Assembly: GCA_905210545.1 (NCBI GenBank)
Contig: CAJLXC010000001.1
Location: forward strand, 1-51,371
DNA: 51,371 nucleotides
Origin: an uncultured Eubacteriales bacterium
GTDB lineage: Bacteria > Bacillota > Clostridia > Christensenellales > Borkfalkiaceae
Direction: 5' to 3'
Every line of letters begins with the position of its first letter. Position 1 is the first letter of the stretch. Of this stretch, positions 42,282 through 50,480 are shown in pieces. The notes beneath the pieces were generated by a model. That model searched no databases, had not been told where the DNA came from, and saw only the letters and a program-made list of their open reading frames with translations. The translations under genes and the position numbers were made by a program.

Positions 42282-42358
42282 TGGTGCGCCATAAGGGAGT
42301 CGAACCCCTAACCTCAGGTTCCGTAGACCTGCGCTCTATCCAATTGCGCTAATGGCGC
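42282..42358 (-). tRNA. tRNA-Arg (ACG)
   Basis: A 77-nt cloverleaf. The acceptor GCGCCAT/ATGGCGC is perfect, the anticodon loop CTACGGA gives ACG (Arg, A34 edited to inosine by TadA in known systems), and CCA is encoded. The phage-like element begins 170 nt away on the 5' side of this gene, so its 3' end is not the visible junction. Confidence 0.96.
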
Positions 42359-42527
42359 GTGTTCGATTTTTTCACGCTATCCGATTGAAAACCGAAGACG
42401 CATAAAACACTATCCTGTCAAACAGCTTATTTATTTTATATCTTTTAATCGGTTTTGTCAACCGTTATTACTAAAATTAACAAAACATTTAAATATTTTC
42501 GGCTCGGCGGAGAACAGAAAAGAGTTT

Positions 42528-42533
42528 TATAAT
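42528..42533 (+). promoter_or_regulatory. -10 element at the edge of the phage-like region
   Basis: TATAAT at 42528-42533 precedes the terminator structure. No good -35 is present. A transcript from here would be about 70 nt long, or would run on into the HTH gene if termination fails. Confidence 0.35.
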
Positions 42534-42609
42534 ATGTGCGAAAGGTAAAAGCCTCAACAACACACCTAAATGTGCGTAAGGTTATTGCCTTTCGCACATT
42601 ATTTTTTTT
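42534..42609 (+). terminator. Terminator with two alternative 5' arms
   Basis: The 3' arm CCTTTCGCACAT (42588-42599), followed by TATTTTTTTT, can pair with ATGTGCGTAAGG at 42570-42581 (11 of 12 pairs, 6-nt loop) or perfectly with the earlier copy ATGTGCGAAAGG at 42534-42545. The two 20-nt copies are direct repeats. It sits directly before the first gene of the phage-like module and may act as an attenuator. Confidence 0.6.
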
Positions 42610-42638
42610 GGCCGAAAAACGGAAAGGAGGGAAACCTT

Positions 42639-42896
42639 ATCACTTGCAAATATTTTACCTATGAGGATAGGAAACATTTTGAGGAACAATACAACGCAGG
42701 TGCAGCCCTGCCGGATATTGCGGACACACTCGGCGTGCATATCAGCACGATTTACCGAGAACTTAACCGAGGCAGCACAGGAGAGATTGATGCCAACGGC
42801 CGTGCCGGGTACGATGCGGAGCTTGCACAAAAAACAATGCTGGAAAGCCTTAAGAGGCGAGGCAAAAGACAAGGAGGCGTAAAACAAAATGAATGA
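42639..42896 (+). CDS. HTH domain protein, IS30-type N-terminal fold
   Basis: About 86 residues. An AAAGGAGGG site (42623-42631) is ideally spaced for a start at 42639, but the codon there is ATC; the only in-frame ATG (42570) lies inside a terminator hairpin. The start is therefore uncertain. KYFTYEDRKHFEEQYNAGAA, then LPDIADTLGVHISTIYREL, is a helix-turn-helix like that at the N terminus of IS30 transposases. No transposase catalytic domain follows, so it is likely a small phage regulator. It overlaps the next gene by 8 nt. Confidence 0.7.
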   Translation: MTCKYFTYEDRKHFEEQYNAGAALPDIADTLGVHISTIYRELNRGSTGEIDANGRAGYDAELAQKTMLESLKRRGKRQGGVKQNE

Positions 42897-43620
42897 GCTG
42901 CAAACATTCAGCAATGCGGAGTTTGGCGAAATACGCTCAATTACCATTGAAAACATCCCCTATTTTGTAGGCAGGGATGTGGCAAGCATTTTGGGCTACG
43001 CCAACACAAGGGATGCCCTGGCAAAGAGGGTTGACAGCGAGGATAAGCTAACGGGGGTAGCAATTTGCGACACCAACGGCAGAGAAACAAAGCCGGTACT
43101 TATAAACGAAAGCGGTTTATACGGCTTGATACTTACAAGCAAGCTGCCATCCGCAAAAGAGTTTAAGCGGTGGGTTACATCAAGCGTTTTGCCTATGATA
43201 CGCAAAACGGGCGTGTATTCAGCCGGTATGGCTTTGAAAAACGATGACACCGTTGCGCCGATGAGGTTACTTTCCCCGGATGATTACCTTTCGGCTGCCA
43301 GACTTATTGCCACTTGCAAGAGTGAACGGCTGGGCATCGTGCTTGCGCTTTTATCAAAAGGCGGTTGGGATATTCCCCAGATCGCAACCGGTGCATCCGT
43401 AAGACCGGACACCTCCGACATTGCCGAAAGAATTACACGGGTAAAAGCCAAAACGGGCATAAGACTGCAAGAGCTCGGAAAAATAAGCGGCATAAGTGTT
43501 GAGGTTTTGCGCTCTTATGAAACCGGGCGGCGTTTTCCAAAGCAAGAAAGGTACACCTCCCTCGTAATGCTGTTAAACAGCCTTGAGGAAACGGCCGAAA
43601 AGGAGGATGGCGAACAATGA
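42889..43620 (+). CDS. Bro-N antirepressor-like protein with C-terminal XRE HTH
   Basis: 243 residues. The N-terminal Bro-N domain (about 1-110) has FVGRDVASILGYANTRDALA, GLYGLILTSKLPSAKEFKRW and SVLPMIRKTGVY. The C-terminal part (about 185-230) is an XRE-type HTH (TGIRLQELGKISGISVEVLR, SYETGRRFP). Bro-N proteins are common in phage regulatory regions as antirepressors. AAGGAGG lies 12 nt before the ATG. Confidence 0.85.
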   Translation: MNELQTFSNAEFGEIRSITIENIPYFVGRDVASILGYANTRDALAKRVDSEDKLTGVAICDTNGRETKPVLINESGLYGLILTSKLPSAKEFKRWVTSSVLPMIRKTGVYSAGMALKNDDTVAPMRLLSPDDYLSAARLIATCKSERLGIVLALLSKGGWDIPQIATGASVRPDTSDIAERITRVKAKTGIRLQELGKISGISVEVLRSYETGRRFPKQERYTSLVMLLNSLEETAEKEDGEQ

Positions 43621-44315
43621 CACCAGAACAACAGAGAGCCAAAGAGCGTAAACTTGCCGACATAAGGAAACGAAAAATAAGACAGCGTAACAACCGTATT
43701 GCGTGGCTCGTAATTATCGGCATTGTGCTTGTAATATTTGCCCTCGGCACGCTCTTTGGGTATCACCTTACAAGCCACACACCCGCCGGACAAGCTGACA
43801 TAACGGAAAGCACACAGATTGCTGCCAAGATCCGTGCGGATGAGCCCACAGCAAAAGTAATTGAGCTCACAAGCACCGCAGAAACCCCAAAAGGTGTGCC
43901 GGGGCTGTCGCTTGATTATGACTTGCAAAAAGTAATGTATGAAAGCTGCCAAAAGTATGATGTACCTTTTGCCCTGGCTTTGGCCGTGGCAGAAAAAGAA
44001 AGCGGCTTTAACCTGGATGCCGAAAGCAGGACAGACGATCACGGCATTATGCAGATTAACCGCTGTAATTTTGAGTACCTGCGTAACAAGGGCATTGATC
44101 CCCTTACCTATGAGGGAAACATTGAGGCCGGCGTAATGCTCCTCGGTGAAAACCTAACCCGTTACGGTGATGAGGGGCTGGCGGTTATGGCATATAACTG
44201 CGGCCGCACCGGGGCAAAAAGGCTTTGGGATGCCGGTGTATACAGTACATCGTACTCAAGAGCCATTATGGAGCTATACGAAAAGTGGCTCGGAGTGCTG
44301 GAGGTACAGCAGTAA
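43617..44315 (+). CDS. Membrane-anchored lytic transglycosylase
   Basis: 232 residues. A basic N terminus and one membrane helix (about 29-50, WLVIIGIVLVIFALGTLFGY) anchor the protein. A linker follows, then a C-terminal SLT/lysozyme-like domain (about 105-225) with AVAEKESGFNLDAE holding the catalytic Glu, HGIMQIN and AVMAYNCG. It cleaves peptidoglycan glycan strands. Finding it in an early/replication module is unusual for a phage endolysin; entry, conjugation or wall remodelling are alternatives. The start overlaps the previous stop (ATGA). Confidence 0.83.
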   Translation: MTPEQQRAKERKLADIRKRKIRQRNNRIAWLVIIGIVLVIFALGTLFGYHLTSHTPAGQADITESTQIAAKIRADEPTAKVIELTSTAETPKGVPGLSLDYDLQKVMYESCQKYDVPFALALAVAEKESGFNLDAESRTDDHGIMQINRCNFEYLRNKGIDPLTYEGNIEAGVMLLGENLTRYGDEGLAVMAYNCGRTGAKRLWDAGVYSTSYSRAIMELYEKWLGVLEVQQ

Positions 44316-44497
44316 TGGCTTATTACCACACCTGCCCGGATTGCGGTGCAAACCTCGATCCCGGCGAAAAATGCGACTGTCAAACAAATAAAATTTACAT
44401 AACCAAGGAGGCTAACACCAATGTTAGAAATGAAAGTAACGATCACGGCTGCCACAGACCTTATGGCGGTGCTCAACAACATTGCCGCCGCACTTGA
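44315..44497 (+). CDS. Small zinc-ribbon protein (60 aa)
   Basis: The ATG overlaps the previous stop by one base (TAATG), with GGAGG about 10 nt upstream. The start MAYYHTCPDCGANLDPGEKC, then DC, gives two Cys pairs typical of a small zinc ribbon. The C-terminal third overlaps the next gene by 77 nt in another frame, so functional constraint probably lies in the first 35 residues. Confidence 0.6.
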   Translation: MAYYHTCPDCGANLDPGEKCDCQTNKIYITKEANTNVRNESNDHGCHRPYGGAQQHCRRT

Positions 44498-44972
44498 CGG
44501 CAAAAACCCGCACACCGTTTGTAACCAGTTTGGCGCAGACAACAAGCACATTGACAATGTGGGCACCATCAATATGGGCGTTGGCGCTAACGCACAGCCC
44601 GCAACACCTACGGCACCGGTAAACCCTACCCCTGCACCGGTAGCGGCACCCGCACAGGCACCTGGTGCACCTTTGAGTGCGACACCTGCCCAGACGGCAA
44701 CCCCGATTGCCCCCACGGTCCCTGTTGCCACGCCTGCTCCCGCCGTAACACCTGCGGCTAATGTGGCACCGGCTCCCGCCGTTCCGACCTCTGCACCGCA
44801 GTACACGCTTGATATGATTGCAACCGCAGGCTCGGCGCTTATTGATGCCGGAAAGATGGATCAGCTTATGGGGCTGCTCGGCAAGTTTGGCGTGGCAAGC
44901 CTTACAGAACTTGCACCCGAAAGCTACGGAGCCATTGCAAACGAATTAAGAGCCCTGGGCGCAGCGATTTAA
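44421..44972 (+). CDS. Phage protein with Pro/Ala/Thr-rich linker
   Basis: 183 residues, AAGGAGG before the ATG. A short N-terminal part (KVTITAATDLMAVLNNIAAA) is followed by a linker of about 70 residues made almost only of Ala, Pro, Thr and Val, and a C-terminal helical domain (YTLDMIATAGSALIDAGKMD, QLMGLLGKFGV). The layout, two modules joined by a flexible linker, is common next to DUF2800/DUF2815 genes in Firmicute prophages. Function unknown. Confidence 0.7.
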   Translation: MLEMKVTITAATDLMAVLNNIAAALDGKNPHTVCNQFGADNKHIDNVGTINMGVGANAQPATPTAPVNPTPAPVAAPAQAPGAPLSATPAQTATPIAPTVPVATPAPAVTPAANVAPAPAVPTSAPQYTLDMIATAGSALIDAGKMDQLMGLLGKFGVASLTELAPESYGAIANELRALGAAI

Positions 44973-44984
44973 GGAGGGATAACA

Positions 44985-46190
44985 ATGCCAACACCGGAAA
45001 AACACGCTCTGCTGTCGGCATCCTCCGCAGCCCGTTGGCTGCATTGCACCGCCGCCCCTCGCTTTGAGGAGCAATTCCCGGAAAATACATCGGAATATGC
45101 GGAGGAGGGCCGCCTGGCTCACGCTATTTGTGAGCTGAAAGTTATTAAACACTTTACCACGCAGATTAAGCCACGCACTTATACCACGAGGCTTAAAAAA
45201 CTGAAAGAAAACCCACTTTACCAGGACGAGATGGACAAAACCTCGGATCTGTACCTGGAGCACCTTACCGAAAAGGCTATGCAGTATAACGCAAAGCCGA
45301 ATGTGGCCGCCGAGGTGCAGGTTGATTTTGCCGAATATGTACCGGAGGGCTTTGGCACCTGCGATTGCATTATGATTGGCGGTGATACCTTGAGCATTAC
45401 CGACTACAAGCACGGTAAGGGCGTGCCCGTATCGGCCGAAAACAACCCGCAAATGCGTTTGTATGCCCTCGGTGCCTTAAAACGGTACAAGCCCGTTTAT
45501 GGCGGCAGCATCAAAAAGGTTTGTATGACGATAGACCAGCCCCGCATCCAGACGGAGCCAAGCAGCGAAACCATAACGGTTGAGGAGCTGCTTGCCTGGG
45601 GTGAAAGCATTAAACCCGTTGCCGCAAAGGCTTATATGGGGCTTGGGGCATTTTGCCCCGGTGAGCATTGCCGCTTTTGCCGAGGCAAAGCGAAATGCAA
45701 AGCCCGTGCAGACCAAAACACCGCACTTGAGGAATTTAAGGACTGCGTACCGCAGAACGCTGAAAAGCCGCCCCTCTTTGGGCAGGGCGTGCTTACGGAT
45801 GCCGAAATTGGCGATCTGCTTGTAAGAGGCCAGGAGCTTGTAAAGTGGTACAAGGATCTTGAGGAATATGCCCTCGGCACTATTCTCAAAGGTGGTACAA
45901 TTCCCGGCTGGAAAGCCGTTGCAGGCAGGAGCAACCGCACCTTTACAGATACGGAGGCCGCCCTTAACGCCGCTATGGCTGCCGGGTATGATAAATCACT
46001 CTTATATGACCTCAAGCCTAAAACGCTTACGGAGCTTGAGAAACTTATGGGCAAAACCGAATTTGCGGACAAGCTCGGCAGCTTTGTGGTAAAGCCCATC
46101 GGGAAACCCACCCTTGCATTGCTTACGGATAAACGGGAGGCTTACAACCCTGCCGCCGCAGACTTTGCGGAGGTGGTAAACGATGGCTGA
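44985..46190 (+). CDS. DUF2800 protein, PD-(D/E)XK nuclease-like
   Basis: 401 residues. The start HALLSASSAARWLHCTAAPR is typical of DUF2800. The nuclease-type core has GTCDCIMIGGDTLSITDYKH with the D-x-K motif. A Cys cluster (CPGEHCRFCRGKAKCKAR) resembles the iron-sulfur site of RecB/Cas4-like nucleases. A likely role is DNA end processing in phage recombination or replication. AAGGAGG lies upstream. It overlaps the next gene by 8 nt. Confidence 0.88.
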   Translation: MPTPEKHALLSASSAARWLHCTAAPRFEEQFPENTSEYAEEGRLAHAICELKVIKHFTTQIKPRTYTTRLKKLKENPLYQDEMDKTSDLYLEHLTEKAMQYNAKPNVAAEVQVDFAEYVPEGFGTCDCIMIGGDTLSITDYKHGKGVPVSAENNPQMRLYALGALKRYKPVYGGSIKKVCMTIDQPRIQTEPSSETITVEELLAWGESIKPVAAKAYMGLGAFCPGEHCRFCRGKAKCKARADQNTALEEFKDCVPQNAEKPPLFGQGVLTDAEIGDLLVRGQELVKWYKDLEEYALGTILKGGTIPGWKAVAGRSNRTFTDTEAALNAAMAAGYDKSLLYDLKPKTLTELEKLMGKTEFADKLGSFVVKPIGKPTLALLTDKREAYNPAAADFAEVVNDG

Positions 46191-46515
46191 AACGGTTTAT
46201 TTGCTTGATGGCACAATGGAGGTTGTGCTGACCGAAAAGGATGTTTTTATTGATCGTCTTGTTCGTGAAAAGCTCGGTAACGATGCCGCCCGGTTTATTT
46301 CCGACTACATAGAGGAAATTGCAGAGGATGCAAAGTACACAGAGGAGGCACGGCAGGAGGCCGAAAGAACAGCTGATGGCTACCTCGCCCTCTGCCAGGG
46401 TGCCCTCGCTGCGTTAAGTGAATTAAAGGATCTTACGCACGAGGCACGCCTTGACAGGGCGAAAATTCAAAAAATTGTTGATGGTGCATACAGAGAACTG
46501 TACCACAACTTATAA
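46183..46515 (+). CDS. Phage hypothetical protein
   Basis: 110 residues, acidic and helical (VREKLGNDAARFISDYIEEI, AEDAKYTEEARQEAERTADG). The start lies inside the end of the DUF2800 gene, implying coupling. No family or motif is recognised. Confidence 0.65.
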   Translation: MAETVYLLDGTMEVVLTEKDVFIDRLVREKLGNDAARFISDYIEEIAEDAKYTEEARQEAERTADGYLALCQGALAALSELKDLTHEARLDRAKIQKIVDGAYRELYHNL

Positions 46516-46535
46516 AAACAAGGAGGCAAACAACA

Positions 46536-46878
46536 ATGTTTAACGAAAATAAACCCCCCCCGTGGACTTGAGGAAATGAAAGCCCGCAACCAAGCCAGCA
46601 ATATGCTGGCAGATATGTTAGCCGAAATAATGCTTGAAAGCAACGCACCGGAGGAAATAAAGCTCGGCGTGCGTATCATTCAGCAGGGCAAAAAGGTTAG
46701 CAAAGCCGCACACGAAATTGCAGAGGCGTTTGCCGGTGATCCTGCCACTATTAAAGCAAGCGACACCGAAACCCTCAAGCAAGTGCTTGAGTACCTCGGC
46801 TTGGTAGAGGTAGGGCTCAAGCAGTTTATGGAAACAGCCAAGGCACCAAATGCAAACAATGCACCGAATGAAATTTAA
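46536..46878 (+). CDS. Phage hypothetical protein interrupted by an 8-C tract
   Basis: AAGGAGG precedes ATG 46536, which reads MFNENKPPPWT and stops. Removing one C from the run CCCCCCCC (46554-46561) joins the start in frame to the downstream part: MFNENKPPRGLEEMKARNQ, then ASNMLADMLAEIMLESNAPE and on to the stop at 46878. The downstream part could also start at ATG 46576, but there the GAGG site is only 2-5 nt away. This is a homopolymer frameshift: real, phase-variable, slippage-corrected or a sequencing error. The product is helical and of unknown function. Confidence 0.6.
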
Positions 46879-46901
46879 TGTAATAAAGGAGTTTAAGAAT
46901 T

Positions 46902-47642
46902 ATGTACCAGAACATTGCAACTAAGGTATTAACCGGCGAGGTTAGGCTTTCCTATGTCAATCTCGTTACACCTCGCGCACCCCAGCAGGGCGGTGAGCCC
47001 AAGTACAGCGCTACGCTGCTTATCCCAAAGACCGATGCCGCAACCATTGCCAACATCAACGCCTCTATTAAGGCGGCGTATGAGGACGGCGTAAGCAAGA
47101 AATGGGGCGGCGCACACCCCACACCCAAGCAGATTGTGCACGATGGTGACGGGCTCCGTCCGTCCGGCTTGCCGTTTGGCGATGAGTGCAAAGGGCATTG
47201 GGTATTGACCGCCAGCACCAAGAGTAAGCCGCAGGTTGTCGGCATTGACAACCTCGATTGTGAGCTTGCCCCCTCGGATATTTACAGCGGTATGTATGCC
47301 CGTGTAACTATTAACTTCTTCACCTATGACACGGCAGGCAGCAAGGGCGTGGGCTGTGGCCTCGGTAATGTGCTCAAAACCCGTGACGGTGAGGCTCTTG
47401 CCGGTGGTGCATCCGCAGCCAGCGACTTTGAGGGGCTCGGCCAGAGCTTTACTGCACAGCCGGCCGCTGTTCCCGGTTATCCGCAGGCACAGCCTGCTGC
47501 TCCGGCTTATCAGCCGCAGTATAACCCCGTTACACCCCAGCAGGCAGCACCGCAGGCATACGCTGCTCCGCAGCCCCAGGCGGCACCTGCACAGCCGCAG
47601 AGCCGCCCGGCGGTAAACCCGATTACCGGACAGCCCTGGTAA
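46902..47642 (+). CDS. DUF2815 ssDNA-binding-like protein
   Basis: 246 residues. The first 170 form the DUF2815 domain (TGEVRLSYVNLVTPRAP, KYSATLLIPKTDAATIANIN, YSGMYARVTINFFTYD), thought to be an OB-fold single-strand DNA-binding type of phage protein. The tail of about 70 residues is Pro/Gln/Ala-rich and ends in ITGQPW, like the flexible tails of SSB proteins. It is placed between DUF2800 and the DNA polymerase, supporting a replication role. Confidence 0.85.
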   Translation: MYQNIATKVLTGEVRLSYVNLVTPRAPQQGGEPKYSATLLIPKTDAATIANINASIKAAYEDGVSKKWGGAHPTPKQIVHDGDGLRPSGLPFGDECKGHWVLTASTKSKPQVVGIDNLDCELAPSDIYSGMYARVTINFFTYDTAGSKGVGCGLGNVLKTRDGEALAGGASAASDFEGLGQSFTAQPAAVPGYPQAQPAAPAYQPQYNPVTPQQAAPQAYAAPQPQAAPAQPQSRPAVNPITGQPW

Positions 47643-47680
47643 TATCACACCGAAAAATTACGAAAAGGAGGTAAAAGAGT

Positions 47681-49672
47681 ATGGATCATTTAAGTATTGA
47701 CCTTGAAACATTTTCAAGTGTACCGATACAAAAAGCCGGTGCCCAAAAGTACATACAAAGCCCCGACTTTGAGATCCTCCTCTTTGCCTACTCCCTTAAC
47801 GGTGCGGAGCCGATGTGCTGTGATTTTGCCCAAGGTGAAACACTCCCCAAGTGGGTTGCCGAGGCGTTGCTTGATCCGCAGTGCTTAAAACACGCATACA
47901 ATGCGCCCTTTGAGTGGGGCTGCCTGTCACGGTATATGGGCAGGCAGCTGCCACCGGCGCAGTGGCGTTGCACAATGTTTCACGGCTTGTATGCAGGCTA
48001 TACAGCGGGCTTGGATGCCACAGGCAGAGCGTTGGGCTTGCCGGAGGATAAACGCAAGCTGAATACCGGCAAAGCCCTTATACGCTATTTCTGCGTGCCG
48101 TGTGCCCCATCAAAGGCAAACGGCGGCAGAACACGGAACTATCCGCACCACGCACCGGAGCGTTGGGAGTTATTCAAAGAGTACAACCGCCAGGATGTTA
48201 CAACCGAAATGGAAATTGAGCGCAGGCTTTCGGCGGTACCCGTACCGGACTTTGTGCAAAAGGAATGGGAAACGGATCTTATTATAAACAGCCGAGGCGT
48301 TGCTATTGATATGGGGATGGTTGAGGGCGCCCTTGAACTTGGGGCAACGGTCCGCAACACCCTTACAACCGAGGCTGTGAAAATATCCGGGTTAAACAAC
48401 CCAAACAGCGTAAAGCAGCTTGCCTCTTGGCTTGAAAGCGAAACCGGCGAGGAAATAAACGGGCTCCGCAAGGACACCGTTGCCAAAATGCTTGCCCGTG
48501 ACGATAACAGCCCGGAGGTACAGCGTATGCTTGAGATCCGGCAGGAGCTCGGCAAGACAAGCACCAAAAAATACGATGCCATTGAGCAGGCCGTGTGCCA
48601 GGATGGGCGTGTGCGTGGGCTCTTACAGTTTTACGGTGCCAACCGCACAGGCCGCTGGGCGGGGCGTTTGGTGCAGGTGCAAAACCTGCCCCGTACCTAT
48701 ACAGAGCCTTTGGAGCTTGCCCGTGACCTTGTAAAAGGGCGTAAGCTGGATGCCTTAAAGTGCATTTACGGCAGTGTGCCGGACACGCTTTCACAGCTGA
48801 TACGCACCGCATTTATTGCCGCACCCGGTAATGTGCTGATTGATGCCGACTTTTCGGCCATTGAGGCCCGTGTTATTTCCTGGCTTGCCGGTGAGGAGTG
48901 GAGGCTTGAGGTTTTCCGCACCCACGGCAAAATATACGAGGCATCAGCCTCGCAGATGTTCGGCGTGCCCATTGACCTTATAAAAAAGGGCAACCCCGAA
49001 TATGCCCTCCGGCAAAAAGGAAAGGTTGCGGAATTGGCCCTCGGTTATCAAGGCAGCACCGGCGCACTTATCAATATGGGTGCACTTGATATGGGCATAC
49101 CGGAGGAGGATCTGCCCGATATTGTGAGCCGTTGGCGTGATGCCAACAAACGCATAAGGGATCTGTGGTATAAGGTGGATGCCGCCGCCGTGCAGGTTAT
49201 CACCCAGGGCGGCAGCGTGGGCGTAAGCAGCATTATACTTGCCCACGAATGGGATGCAACACAAGGCACCGACTATATGACAATAACGCTGCCAAGCGGC
49301 AGAAAACTATTTTACAATGCCCCGCAAATAGGCGTAAACCAATGGGGCAACCCCTCAATATCGTATATGGGTATGGACCAGACCACAAAGAAATGGAAAC
49401 GCATCGAAACCTACGGCGGCAAGCTCGTGGAGAATTGTGTGCAAGCCATTGCCCGTGATTGTCTGGCACAGGCTATTGAACACCTGGAGGCAGCAGGGCT
49501 GCCGGTTATATTCCACATACACGATGAGGTGGTAATTGATATAAGACCGTTTGCAGACAACGAGGCAATGCTTGCAAAAACGGTTGAAATAATGAGCCGC
49601 CCTGTTCCGTGGGCTCCGGGCTTGCCCCTTGGCGCCGATGGTTGGGTTGGTAAATTCTTTAAGAAAGATTAG
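47681..49672 (+). CDS. Phage family A DNA polymerase
   Basis: 663 residues. The N-terminal 3'-5' exonuclease domain begins HLSIDLETFSS (Asp-x-Glu metal site), with KHAYNAPFEW further in. Polymerase motif A is DADFSAIEARVISWL, motif B lies around VAELALGYQGSTGAL, and motif C is HIHDEVVIDI. There is no 5' nuclease domain, as in phage polymerases. It should replicate the element's DNA. AAGGAGG lies upstream. Confidence 0.93.
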   Translation: MDHLSIDLETFSSVPIQKAGAQKYIQSPDFEILLFAYSLNGAEPMCCDFAQGETLPKWVAEALLDPQCLKHAYNAPFEWGCLSRYMGRQLPPAQWRCTMFHGLYAGYTAGLDATGRALGLPEDKRKLNTGKALIRYFCVPCAPSKANGGRTRNYPHHAPERWELFKEYNRQDVTTEMEIERRLSAVPVPDFVQKEWETDLIINSRGVAIDMGMVEGALELGATVRNTLTTEAVKISGLNNPNSVKQLASWLESETGEEINGLRKDTVAKMLARDDNSPEVQRMLEIRQELGKTSTKKYDAIEQAVCQDGRVRGLLQFYGANRTGRWAGRLVQVQNLPRTYTEPLELARDLVKGRKLDALKCIYGSVPDTLSQLIRTAFIAAPGNVLIDADFSAIEARVISWLAGEEWRLEVFRTHGKIYEASASQMFGVPIDLIKKGNPEYALRQKGKVAELALGYQGSTGALINMGALDMGIPEEDLPDIVSRWRDANKRIRDLWYKVDAAAVQVITQGGSVGVSSIILAHEWDATQGTDYMTITLPSGRKLFYNAPQIGVNQWGNPSISYMGMDQTTKKWKRIETYGGKLVENCVQAIARDCLAQAIEHLEAAGLPVIFHIHDEVVIDIRPFADNEAMLAKTVEIMSRPVPWAPGLPLGADGWVGKFFKKD

Positions 49673-49683
49673 GAGGCTCGGCT

Positions 49684-50478
49684 ATGCAGTATATGGGAGG
49701 CAAAAGCCGCATAGCCCGCTACATAGCCGAAATTATAAATAACACCCTTAACGGGGGGGAGCGTTCAATGAGATACCAAGGCGGCAAGAGCCGTATAGCA
49801 ACACCTTTGGCGCAGATCCTCAACGCTACGGGGGGGGCTTGCTTTGTTAGCCTTTTCTGTGGTAGCTGCTCCGTTGAAAGCAAAGTTACCGGCTATGACC
49901 GCATTATACTGAATGACAAGCACAAGTATTTGATTGCTATGTTAAGAGGTGTGCAGGCGGGTTATGAACTGCCGGAAACGATAACAGAGGAACAGTACCA
50001 AGCCATAAGAGCCAATAAGGATGCAGATCCGGTGCTTGCAGGTTTTGTGGGCTTTGGGTGCAGCTTTGGCGGCAAATGGTTTGGAGGATATGCACGAAAT
50101 AAGGGCGGCACAAATTATGCCGCACAAAGCAAGCGATCACTGCTTAAAGATATGGCAACGCTCGGCGGCGCCGAGATATTCTGCGGTGATTATAAACAAG
50201 TACCTATACCGCCGGGGGCGGTTGTATATGCGGATCCTCCGTATGACAATACCACCGGTTACAATAACGAGAAATTTAACAGCACAGAGTTTTGGCAGGC
50301 AATGCGTTTGCTTGCCGATACCGGGCACACCGTTTACATAAGTGAGCAGACTGCCCCGCCAGACTTTGTGTGCGTGTGGGAAAAGCCCTTTACCCGCACC
50401 CTCGACAGAAACAAGGGCAACCAATTTAAGGTAACAGAAAAGCTGTTTACCTATATTTCACCGATATGGAGGCGGTAA
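49684..50478 (+). CDS. Dam-type DNA adenine methylase with doubled N terminus
   Basis: 264 residues, a D12-class N6-adenine methyltransferase. The SAM motif is FVSLFCGSCSVESKV and the catalytic motif is VVYADPPYDNT. The N terminus is odd: MQYMGGKSRIARYIAEIIN (1-19) is followed at residue 29 by MRYQGGKSRIATPLAQILN, two versions of the same family start. Both ATGs (49684 and 49768) have strong ribosome sites. Either the real start is 49768, or a remnant of a second methylase is fused in front. Likely role: protection of element DNA from host restriction. Confidence 0.88.
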   Translation: MQYMGGKSRIARYIAEIINNTLNGGERSMRYQGGKSRIATPLAQILNATGGACFVSLFCGSCSVESKVTGYDRIILNDKHKYLIAMLRGVQAGYELPETITEEQYQAIRANKDADPVLAGFVGFGCSFGGKWFGGYARNKGGTNYAAQSKRSLLKDMATLGGAEIFCGDYKQVPIPPGAVVYADPPYDNTTGYNNEKFNSTEFWQAMRLLADTGHTVYISEQTAPPDFVCVWEKPFTRTLDRNKGNQFKVTEKLFTYISPIWRR

Positions 50479-50480
50479 AA

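Noticed and set aside
42639..42896. IS30 transposase
   Set aside because: Only the HTH-like N-terminal part is present; there is no DDE domain and no terminal inverted repeats, and the gene is embedded in a phage-type operon.
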